This document shows, in pieces, positions 26,166 to 34,845 of a DNA stretch of 34,845 nucleotides (positions within the stretch are counted from its first letter, which is position 1; each line of letters starts with the position of its first letter). This DNA comes from Frankiales bacterium. Lineage in GTDB: Bacteria > Actinomycetota > Actinomycetes > Mycobacteriales > SCTD01. The stretch spans positions 1-34,845 of the forward strand of contig JAOPWV010000187.1 in assembly GCA_025965475.1 (NCBI GenBank), in the 5' to 3' direction. Made by a program: the position numbers and the translations under genes. Under the pieces are notes generated by a model. It saw only the letters and a program-made list of their open reading frames with translations. It was not told the origin of the DNA and did not search any database.

Positions 26166-26504
26166 TCAGCCGAGGGCCGCCCGCTGCGCCTTCGTCAGAC
26201 CGTTCACGACCAGCCGGTAGGACTCCTGCACCAGCTCGGTCAGCTCCGCGTCCGGCACCGTCCCGTCCAGCCGGATCCGTACCCAGAGCCGCTTGTTCAG
26301 GTACGGCGGCGTGTCGACCGCGTCCGGGTAGGTCGCCCGCAGCGCGTCGCCGGCCTCCGGCTGCACCTTGAGCGTCACCGCGTCCTCGCGAGGAAACACG
26401 AAGATCTTCGGCCCGGCCTTCACCACCAGGTCCTCCTCCCAGGGGCTGTCCTGCCATGCACCCGGCTGGCGCAGGCACACGGCCAGCAACTCCTCGTACG
26501 TCAT
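26166..26504 (-). CDS. MmcQ/YjbR family protein
   Basis: A 112-residue protein of the MmcQ/YjbR family (CyaY-like fold, putative DNA-binding, function unproven). The chosen start gives MTYEELLAVCLRQPGAWQDS, the typical N-terminal helix, with W-EEDLVVKAGPKIFVF, VTLKVQPEAGDALRATYPDAVDTPPYLNKRLWVRI and a C-terminal helix. Upstream in-frame starts exist (for example a GTG about 33 bases earlier); I favour the conserved beginning, although no clear ribosome site precedes it. It converges with the GNAT gene (18-base gap) and diverges from the aldehyde dehydrogenase gene. Confidence 0.85.
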   Translation of the reverse strand: MTYEELLAVCLRQPGAWQDSPWEEDLVVKAGPKIFVFPREDAVTLKVQPEAGDALRATYPDAVDTPPYLNKRLWVRIRLDGTVPDAELTELVQESYRLVVNGLTKAQRAALG

Positions 26505-26547
26505 GCCGGGAGCATGCCGGAGCAGCGTGACCACGGCCACAGAGTGA

Positions 26548-26557
26548 CCCGATCGGG
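26548..26557. promoter_or_regulatory. Short palindrome in the MmcQ/ALDH divergent gap
   Basis: CCCGATCGGG is a perfect 10-base palindrome in the 103-base divergent region. It could be a regulator site, but chance occurrence in GC-rich DNA is quite possible. I see no other clear signal in the gap except the GGAGG ribosome site of the downstream gene. Confidence 0.2.
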
Positions 26558-26607
26558 CCTGCCATGTGGTGCACTCGCATGACGATTGGCCCGCTACGGA
26601 GGTCCGC

Positions 26608-28152
26608 ATGGCGCTGCAGCTCAAGCCCGGTACTGCCTGGTCCGACGTCTATGACCGCGCCCGCAGAGCGGCGCCGGAGGCGTTCGACGCCGACCGGATC
26701 CTCAACCTGGCGGGCGGCGAGTGGCGGCGCTCCGGTACGCCGGGGGAGCACGTCACCCCCGTCGACGGCTCGATCATCCAGGGCCCGCCGCGCATCGACC
26801 GCGAGGACGCCGTCAAGGCGGTGGCGCAGGCCGCGGTCGAGCACAAGGAGTGGGGCGAGGTCGACCTCGACGAGCGCAAGGCCCGCGTGATCGCCGCCGT
26901 CGAGGCCATGGAGGCCGAGCGGGAGACCCTCGCGCTGCTGTTGGTCTGGGAGATCGGCAAGCCCTGGCGGCTGGCCTGCGCGGACGTCGACCGGGCCCTC
27001 GACGGCGTGCGTTGGTACGTCGACGAGATCGAGCGGCAGCTCGACGGCCGCCGGCCGCTCCCCGGCCCGGTCAGCAACATCGCATCCTGGAACTACCCGA
27101 TGTCGGTCCAGATCCATGCCGAGCTCGTGCAGGCGCTGGCCGGCAATGCCGTCGTCGCCAAGACCCCTTCGCAGGGCGGCTTCCACACGCTGACCCTCGC
27201 GCACGCCCTGATGCGGCGGGCCGGCCTGCCGGTGACGCTGCTGTCCGGCGTCGGCGCGCAGCTCGGCGACGCGCTCATCAGCACCCCGGAGATCGGGGCG
27301 CTCGCGTTCGTCGGCGGCCGCGCCAACGGCCGCAAGGCCGCCACCACGCTGGCCGACACCGGCAAGCGGCACTTCCTGGAGCAGGAGGGGCTCAACGCCT
27401 GGGGCATCTGGGACTTCTCGGAGTGGGACGCGCTCGCCGGCCACCTGAAGAAGGGCTTCGAGTACGCCAAGCAGCGGTGCACCGCCTACCCTCGCTACGT
27501 CGTGCAGCGCGAGCTCTTCCCCGAGTTCCTGGAGATGTACCTGCCCGTCGCGCAGAGCCTGCGCTTCGGCCACCCGCTGGCCGTCGAGACCAGCTTCGAC
27601 CCGTTGCCGGAGCTCGACTTCGGGCCGGTCATCCACGCGACCAAGGCGGCGGAGCTGCGTGAGCGGTACGCCGAGGCCGTGACCGGCGGCGGCATCCCGC
27701 TCTACCGCGGGGACCTGAACGACGGCAGGTTCCTCGACGGGCAGGACACCTCGGCGTACGTCGCCCCGGCCTGTGTCCTCGGTCCGCCGTCGAACTGGTC
27801 CCTGCAGCACGCGGAGCCGTTCGGGCCGCTGGACTCGGTGGTCATCGTGGACACCGAGGCCGAGCTGCTCGCGGCGATGAACGCGTCGAACGGCTCGCTG
27901 GTCGCCTCGGTCGCCACCGACGACGCCGACTTCGGTGCCCGGGTGGCCGAGCAGCTGCAGGCCTTCAAGGTCGGCATCAACAAGCCGCGCAGCCGCGGGG
28001 ACCGGGCCGAGGTGTTCGGCGGCAAGGGCGCGTCGTGGAAGGGCGCGTTCGTCGGCGGCGACCTGCTGGTGCAGGCCGTCACCGAGGGTCCCGAAGGCGA
28101 GCAGATCTTCGGCAACTTCCCGACGTACTCGCTGTACCCGCAGACCGTCTAG
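26608..28152 (+). CDS. Aldehyde dehydrogenase family protein, atypical motif
   Basis: A 514-residue NAD(P)-dependent dehydrogenase fold; substrate unknown. Visible motifs: ASWNYPM with the oxyanion Asn162, AVVAKTPSQGG with Lys185 of the cofactor site, the segment FLEQEGLNAWGIW with Glu258 where most family members have LELGGK, and KQRCTAYPRYVV with the nucleophile Cys291. The catalytic residues are therefore present but the surrounding ELGG motif is rewritten, which marks a separate subgroup. The C-terminal GGKGASWKGAFVGGDLLVQ is also unusual. I chose the ATG at 26608 because GGAGG is 7 bases upstream. Its TAG stop shares the bases CTAG with the stop of the convergent yaaA gene. Confidence 0.87.
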   Translation: MALQLKPGTAWSDVYDRARRAAPEAFDADRILNLAGGEWRRSGTPGEHVTPVDGSIIQGPPRIDREDAVKAVAQAAVEHKEWGEVDLDERKARVIAAVEAMEAERETLALLLVWEIGKPWRLACADVDRALDGVRWYVDEIERQLDGRRPLPGPVSNIASWNYPMSVQIHAELVQALAGNAVVAKTPSQGGFHTLTLAHALMRRAGLPVTLLSGVGAQLGDALISTPEIGALAFVGGRANGRKAATTLADTGKRHFLEQEGLNAWGIWDFSEWDALAGHLKKGFEYAKQRCTAYPRYVVQRELFPEFLEMYLPVAQSLRFGHPLAVETSFDPLPELDFGPVIHATKAAELRERYAEAVTGGGIPLYRGDLNDGRFLDGQDTSAYVAPACVLGPPSNWSLQHAEPFGPLDSVVIVDTEAELLAAMNASNGSLVASVATDDADFGARVAEQLQAFKVGINKPRSRGDRAEVFGGKGASWKGAFVGGDLLVQAVTEGPEGEQIFGNFPTYSLYPQTV

Positions 28153-28928
28153 CCGGGCTGGTGCCTGGCCCGGGCCAGGCCGTGCAGCACCAGGTCCACC
28201 CGGCGGCCGTCGACCTCGACGAGGTCGGCGACCGTCTCGCCGGCCCGGGCGACGTCGGCGACGCTGCGGGCGCCGTGCACGCACAGCGCCCGGGCCAGCA
28301 GGCCCTTCGTGAACTTGTTGTCGTGGCTGACGACGCTGCGCTTGCCGGCCGTCTCGCGCAGCACCCGCACCTGGACCGCGCCGGGCACCCGGGCGAGCGC
28401 GGCGTACGCACCGGACCGCAGGTCCACCACCAGCCCGCCGGCTGACGCCAGTTCGGGTTCGAGCACCGGCCGCCACAACGGGGCCAGGCCGCCGAGGCCA
28501 GGGAGCCCACCGACACGGGGCAACACCGTGCCGCCGGAGAGCCGGTAGGCGGGGACCCGGTCGGTCGCCCGCACCAGCCCGAACAGCGCGCTCGCCACGA
28601 CGAGCGACCTGTTGGCGCGCCGCTTCGCCGGCCCGTCGAGGGAGTCGTGGTCCAGCGCGTCGTACAACACGCCGGTGTAGCGGCGCAGCGCCGGCAGGGT
28701 GGGGGAACTGGTGAGCACGGTGTCCGCCGCCAGCTCGCCCGCCTGCCGGGCTGTCAGGCCGAGGGCGGTCTGCAGCCGGTCCGGCGCGCGCACCGCGAGC
28801 CGCTGCACCTCCTCGACGAGGGTGCGGCGTACGTCGGTCAGCGCGGGGAACGACAGGGCGCCCAGGTCGAGGGGCGGTCCGTCGCCCCCGGGGGCCTTCC
28901 CCTCGGAGGGCGGCAGCAGGACGATCAC
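28149..28928 (-). CDS. yaaA: YaaA family peroxide-stress protein (UPF0246)
   Basis: The family lowers free iron and protects DNA under hydrogen peroxide in E. coli; the fold binds DNA. The 259-residue protein starts VIVLLPPSEGKAPGGDGPPL, the conserved LPPSEGK of YaaA, and continues with LYDALDHDSLDGPAKRRANRSLVVASALFGLVRATDRVPAYRLSGG and the late SHDNKFTKGLLARAL. I chose the GTG at 28926-28928 because it begins at the family motif; the frame further upstream has no homology. A TAACCT box 7 bases before it suggests a leaderless mRNA. It is convergent with the dehydrogenase gene (overlapping stop codons) and divergent from the transporter operon. Confidence 0.9.
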   Translation of the reverse strand: MIVLLPPSEGKAPGGDGPPLDLGALSFPALTDVRRTLVEEVQRLAVRAPDRLQTALGLTARQAGELAADTVLTSSPTLPALRRYTGVLYDALDHDSLDGPAKRRANRSLVVASALFGLVRATDRVPAYRLSGGTVLPRVGGLPGLGGLAPLWRPVLEPELASAGGLVVDLRSGAYAALARVPGAVQVRVLRETAGKRSVVSHDNKFTKGLLARALCVHGARSVADVARAGETVADLVEVDGRRVDLVLHGLARARHQPG

Positions 28929-28935
28929 CGGCCGC

Positions 28936-28941
28936 AGGTTA
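28936..28941 (-). promoter_or_regulatory. Putative -10 box (TAACCT, minus strand) for yaaA
   Basis: On the minus strand TAACCT lies 7 bases before the GTG of yaaA, with no ribosome site between. The spacing matches the leaderless pattern seen elsewhere in the window. Confidence 0.45.
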
Positions 28942-28967
28942 GCCGGACCGTGGAAAGCCCGCCGTGT

Positions 28968-28994
28968 CCGGATCGTTGTGTACGGATCATCCGG
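28968..28994. promoter_or_regulatory. Repeats in the yaaA-transporter divergent region
   Basis: CCGGAT (28968-28973) and ATCCGG (28989-28994) are inverted, and CGGATC is repeated at 28969 and 28983 (14-base period). They lie between yaaA and the peptide transporter operon, where an operator would be expected. The function is not shown by the sequence. Confidence 0.3.
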
Positions 28995-29070
28995 TTGGTG
29001 GTGGAATCGGCCGGCGGGCATGACAAGGTGCCGGCAGCGCGCACCGGTCCTGTCGTACAACGAGGTGGAT

Positions 29071-30054
29071 GTGGCGACGTTCCTGATCCGCAGGTTGGTG
29101 AACTACCTCATCCTCATCCTCGTCGCGACGACGGGCGCCTACTTCCTCGCTGCGACGAGCCTGCACCCGCGCGCGAACGTCGCCGGCCGTAACCCTCCGC
29201 CGCCGGTCGCGGTCGTGGACCGCCAGCTGACCGCGCTGAACATCAACGACAAGACGCCGGTGCTGGACCGGTACGCGATCTGGGTCAAGGGCGTCGCGCA
29301 CGGCGACTTCGGCCGCACCTGGGACAACAACTCGGTGAACGCCGAGATGGGCCGCCGGATGGGCGTCTCGCTGCGGCTCCTCTTCGTCGGCACCGTCCTG
29401 GGTAGCGGGTTCGGTGTCCTCGTCGGCGCCTACTCCGCCATCAAGCAGTACAGACCCAGCGACCACGCCATCACGTTGGTGTCGTTCCTGGTCCTGTCGA
29501 TGCCGGTGTTCGTGCTCGCCGTGATGCTGCAGATCGCGGCAGTCAAGATCAACAAGACGGTCGGTCATCAGGTCTTCCAGTACTCCGGGGAGACCTCCGC
29601 CGGTCTGACCGGCGGCTTCTGGACCCACCTCGGCGACCGCCTGCAGCACCTCGTCCTGCCGACCCTCACCATCGTGCTGGGCCAGATCGCGATCTTCAGC
29701 CGCTACCAGCGCAACAGCATGCTCGACGTGCTGGACAGCGACTTCGTCCGGACCGCGCTCGCGAAGGGCCTGCGGCGTCGCGCCGCGCTGCTCAAGCACG
29801 CGCTGCGCACCGCGCTCATCCCGGCGGCCACCTTCTTCGCCTACAGCTTCGGCCTGTTGCTGGTCGGGGCCACGTTCACCGAGAAGATCTTCGGCTGGCA
29901 CGGCATGGGCGAATGGCTCATCGACTCGATCCTCACCAACGACATCAACGCGGTCGTCGCCATCAGTTGCTTCACCGCGGTGCTCGTGCTCATCGCCGGC
30001 CTGCTCTCCGACGTCGCGTACGCGGTCCTCGACCCACGCGTCCGGTCGACGTAG
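29071..30054 (+). CDS. Peptide/nickel-type ABC transporter permease (DppB/OppB family)
   Basis: First of two membrane subunits of a peptide-type importer. The 327-residue protein starts ATFLIRRLVNYLILILVATT with the usual first helix and has an extracellular loop with GDFGRTWDNNSVN. Further helices include RLLFVGTVLGSGFGVLVGAY, and the EAA loop DFVRTALAKGLRRRAALLKHALRTALIP contacts the ATPase. The GTG at 29071 has GAGG 5 bases upstream; the GTG at 29065 is an alternative. The second permease follows after 8 bases. Substrate (oligopeptides, dipeptides or other) cannot be told from the sequence. Confidence 0.92.
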   Translation: MATFLIRRLVNYLILILVATTGAYFLAATSLHPRANVAGRNPPPPVAVVDRQLTALNINDKTPVLDRYAIWVKGVAHGDFGRTWDNNSVNAEMGRRMGVSLRLLFVGTVLGSGFGVLVGAYSAIKQYRPSDHAITLVSFLVLSMPVFVLAVMLQIAAVKINKTVGHQVFQYSGETSAGLTGGFWTHLGDRLQHLVLPTLTIVLGQIAIFSRYQRNSMLDVLDSDFVRTALAKGLRRRAALLKHALRTALIPAATFFAYSFGLLLVGATFTEKIFGWHGMGEWLIDSILTNDINAVVAISCFTAVLVLIAGLLSDVAYAVLDPRVRST

Positions 30055-30062
30055 GGGGAGCG

Positions 30063-30994
30063 ATGTCGGTACCGGGTGACGGGCTCGTCGAGATCGTCGG
30101 CACGGGCGGCGCCCTCCCAGGCGAACCGCCGCCGCCCGACGAGACCCGCGCCGTCTCGCACGGCCGGCTCGTGCTCGCCCGGTTCACCAGGCACCGGCTT
30201 GCCATGGTCGGGCTGGCCGTCCTGGTGCTGTTGTTCGTGGTCGCGTTCCTCGGGCCGTACGTCGCGCCGTGGAGCTACACCAAGAAGGACTTCACCGCGT
30301 TCCTGCAGCCCCCGTCGAGCCAGCACTGGTTCGGCACGACGCAGATCGGCGCGGACGTCTTCGCGCTGACCCTGCGCGGCATGCAGAAGTCGCTGATCAT
30401 CGGGCTGCTCGTCGCCGTCATCTCGACCGGCCTGGCCGCGCTCGTCGGCACGTTCGCCGGCTACTACGGGGGCTGGCGGGACAAGGTCCTCATGTGGGGC
30501 GTCGACCTGCTGCTCGTGCTGCCGTCGTTCCTCATCATCGCCATCCTGTCGCCGGCGTTCCGGAGCGGCAGCTGGCTGATCTTCGTGTTCCTGCTGTCGG
30601 CGTTCCTGTGGATGGTCACCGGCCGGATCGTGCGCGGCATGACGTTGTCGCTGCGCGAGCGGGAGTACGTCCTGGCCGCCCGCTACATCGGCGTCCCGTC
30701 GCACCGGATCATCCTCCGGCACATCCTGCCGAACATCTCCTCGCTGCTGATCATCGACGCGACCATCAACGTCAGCGCGGCGATCATCAGCGAGACGAGC
30801 CTGTCGTTCTTCGGCTTCGGCATCCAGCCGCCGGACGTCTCGCTGGGCACCCTCATCGCCGATGGCACGAGCTCCGCCTTCACCTTCGCGTGGCTGTTCC
30901 TCTTCCCGGCCGGCGTACTCGTGCTCATCGTGCTCGCCGTCAACCTCGTGGGCGACGGCCTGCGGGACGCCCTCGACCCGAACTCGGTGCACAA

Positions 30995-30998
<4 letters not shown>
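30063..30998 (+). CDS. Peptide/nickel-type ABC transporter permease (DppC/OppC family)
   Basis: Second membrane subunit. The 311-residue protein has a long hydrophilic N-terminus (about 1-45) and the first helix [20 protein letters not shown], then [27 protein letters not shown] as is typical for OppC, followed by four to five more helices. The EAA loop is [27 protein letters not shown]. It has ATG at 30063 with GGGGGAG just upstream. The stop overlaps the ATPase GTG by 4 bases. Confidence 0.93.
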
Positions 30999-33103
<2,105 letters not shown>

Positions 33104-33139
33104 CCCGGGCACCAGCACGGCCCACTTCGAGGAGGTCCA

Positions 33140-34845
33140 GTGAGGTTGCAACACAGGAGCGTCGCCCTGTTGGCGTCTGTGGCAGGTGTCGCGCTGGTGG
33201 CGACCGCCTGCGGCGGCAGCTCAGGCAGCGGTGCGAAGGCCGGCGCCACCAAGGGCCCCGGCGACACCGGGGTGAAGGCCCTCGACATCAACGCCCAGCC
33301 CCGGGACAAGCTCGCCGACGGCGGCACGCTCCGGTGGCCCATCGACCAGATCTCGACGCAGTGGAACTACAACCAGCTCGACGGCCCGAACGTCGCCACC
33401 AGCGACGTCATGCTCTCGTTGATGCCGGCGCCGATGGTCTCCGACGAGAAGGCCGTGGTGACGCCCGACCCGAACTACGTCACGTCGGCGAAGGTGACCT
33501 CGACCTCGCCCCAGGTCATCACGTACGTGCTCAACCCCAAGGCGAAGTGGTCCGACGGCACGCCGATCACCGTGCAGGACTACGAGGCGCAGTGGAACGC
33601 CCTCAACGGCAAGAACCCCGCGTTCCTCGTGGCTTCCACGACCGGCTACGAGCTGGTGTCCAGCGTCAAGGCCGGCAGGGACGACCACGAGGTGGTCGTG
33701 ACCTTCGCCGAGCCGTTCTCGGACTGGCAGTCGCTGTTCAGCCCGCTCTACCCGGCGTCGCAGCAGAGCACGCCGCAGGCCTTCAACACCGGCTTCCTCA
33801 ACAAGATCCCGGTGACGGCCGGCCCGTTCAAGCTGTCGAAGATCGACCAGACCCAGAAGTCGGTCACCGTGGTGCGTGACCCGAACTGGTGGGGCGACAA
33901 GGCCAAGCTCGACACGATCGTCTTCCGGTCGATGGACCAGACAGCGTCGATCCAGGCCTTCGCCAACAACGAGCTCGACATCGTCAACATCGGTGCCAAC
34001 GCGGAGGGCTTCAAGCAGGCGTCCGGCGTCACCGGCGGCGCGGTGCGCGAGGCGGCCGGCCCGGACTACCGCCACTTCACCTTCAACGCCACCAGCCCGA
34101 TGCTCAGCGACCCGGCGGTCCGGCGGGCCATCGCGCAGGCGATCAACCGTTCGGCCATCGCCCAGTCGGACCTCAACGGCCTCAACTGGCCGGCCAAGAC
34201 GATGGACAACCACTTCTTCGTCAACAGCCAGCAGGGCTACCAGGACAACTCCGGCGACGTCGGCAAATACGCGCCGGACAAGGCCAAGGCGGCGCTCGAC
34301 GCCGCCGGCTGGAAGGTCAACGGGCAGTTCCGCCAGAAGGACGGCAAGACGCTGGACCTCAAGTTCGTCATCCCCAGCGGCGTGGCACGGGCCAAGTCCG
34401 AGGCCGAGCTGACGCAGGCCATGCTGTCGGACGTCGGCGTCAAGCTGACCATCCAGGCGGTGCCGAGCGACGCGTTCTTCGGCAAGTACGTCAATGTCGG
34501 CAACTTCGACATGACGCCGTTCTCGTGGATCGGGACGCCTTTCGCGATCTCGTCGGCCAAGTCGATCTACCAGAACCCGACGAAGGACGGCAAGGGTCAG
34601 CTGGCGATCCAGCAGAACTACGCCCGGGTCGGGTCGCCCGAGATCGACGCGCTGCTCCAGGCCGCGAGCAGCGAGCTCGACGTCGCGAAGGCCCGGGACC
34701 AGATCAACCAGGCGGACAAGCTCGTCTGGGACGAGGTCCACTCGCTGATCCTGTACCAGCGCCCCCAGATCTACGGCAGCCGCGCCAACCTCGCGAACGT
34801 CGGCGCGTTCGGCTTCAAGAGCCCGAAGTATGAGGACATCGGCTT
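33140..34845 (+). CDS. Peptide ABC transporter substrate-binding lipoprotein (SBP family 5), 3' end cut by window
   Basis: Extracellular binding protein of the transporter encoded just upstream. The frame is open to the window end: 568 complete codons, close to a full family-5 protein. The GTG at 33140 has GGAGG 4-8 bases upstream. It starts MRLQHRSVALLASVAGVALV with the lipobox VATAC, so lipid would be attached to Cys24. The mature start is Gly/Ser/Ala-rich, then GGTLRWPIDQISTQWNYNQL, ADGTP-type binding motifs (KWSDGTPITVQDYEAQWNAL) and the DP-x-VRRAI-like segment MLSDPAVRRAIAQAINR. Permease and ATPase genes precede it; the usual order in many species has the binding protein first. Confidence 0.93.
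   Translation, partial: MRLQHRSVALLASVAGVALVATACGGSSGSGAKAGATKGPGDTGVKALDINAQPRDKLADGGTLRWPIDQISTQWNYNQLDGPNVATSDVMLSLMPAPMVSDEKAVVTPDPNYVTSAKVTSTSPQVITYVLNPKAKWSDGTPITVQDYEAQWNALNGKNPAFLVASTTGYELVSSVKAGRDDHEVVVTFAEPFSDWQSLFSPLYPASQQSTPQAFNTGFLNKIPVTAGPFKLSKIDQTQKSVTVVRDPNWWGDKAKLDTIVFRSMDQTASIQAFANNELDIVNIGANAEGFKQASGVTGGAVREAAGPDYRHFTFNATSPMLSDPAVRRAIAQAINRSAIAQSDLNGLNWPAKTMDNHFFVNSQQGYQDNSGDVGKYAPDKAKAALDAAGWKVNGQFRQKDGKTLDLKFVIPSGVARAKSEAELTQAMLSDVGVKLTIQAVPSDAFFGKYVNVGNFDMTPFSWIGTPFAISSAKSIYQNPTKDGKGQLAIQQNYARVGSPEIDALLQAASSELDVAKARDQINQADKLVWDEVHSLILYQRPQIYGSRANLANVGAFGFKSPKYEDIG

Noticed and set aside
33221-34741. 506-residue minus-strand frame opposite the binding protein
   Set aside because: The plus-strand frame has lipobox, ribosome site and SBP family motifs; the minus frame has none.

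Overview
The window is a stretch of chromosome from a very GC-rich actinobacterium. This follows from the strong G/C bias at third codon positions, the frequent GTG starts, and a gene order that matches the conserved core of Streptomyces, Frankia-like and mycobacterial genomes: glnD-ffh-rpsP-khpA-rimM-trmD-rplS-lepB-rnhB-DUF2469, yraN-comM-dprA-xerC-whiG, M23-rpsB-tsf-pyrH-frr-cdsA-rlmN, dxr-rip-ispG-GNAT. A WhiG/FliA-type sigma factor beside xerC points to a sporulating or motile actinomycete; the genus cannot be fixed from sequence alone.

Layout. Positions 1-1421 hold the 3' part of the PII-modifying enzyme GlnD. Positions 1468-8350 carry protein targeting (ffh), the 30S/50S and tRNA-modification operon (rpsP, khpA, rimM, trmD, rplS), signal peptidase I, a Nudix hydrolase, RNase HII and a DUF2469 protein. 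Positions 8397-9697 are more accessory: a disordered acidic protein and an Asp/Glu racemase. Positions 9843-14740 form a DNA-processing block (yraN, comM, dprA, xerC) that runs into whiG. Positions 14741-15271 hold a small membrane-protein gene that looks frameshifted. A degenerate M23 peptidase is on the minus strand, divergent from rpsB. Positions 16388-20408 are the translation/lipid operon rpsB-tsf-pyrH-frr-cdsA. Then come rlmN, two identical structured repeats, and the dxr-rip-ispG-GNAT block (MEP isoprenoid pathway plus a site-2 protease). From 26166 the content is accessory: a MmcQ/YjbR protein, an atypical aldehyde dehydrogenase, YaaA, and a Dpp/Opp-type peptide ABC transporter (two permeases, one double ATPase, and a lipoprotein cut by the window end).

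Many genes overlap by 1, 4 or 10 bases, so long translationally coupled operons are likely. Several transcription units start with a TAnnnT-like -10 box only 6-9 bases before the start codon, which suggests leaderless mRNAs. I found no rRNA, tRNA, CRISPR array, insertion sequence or prophage. No clearly new multi-gene system is visible. The most interesting non-coding signals are the rpsB leader, which has a duplicated 9-mer able to form alternative stems, and the pair of 44-base nested-hairpin repeats between rlmN and dxr.
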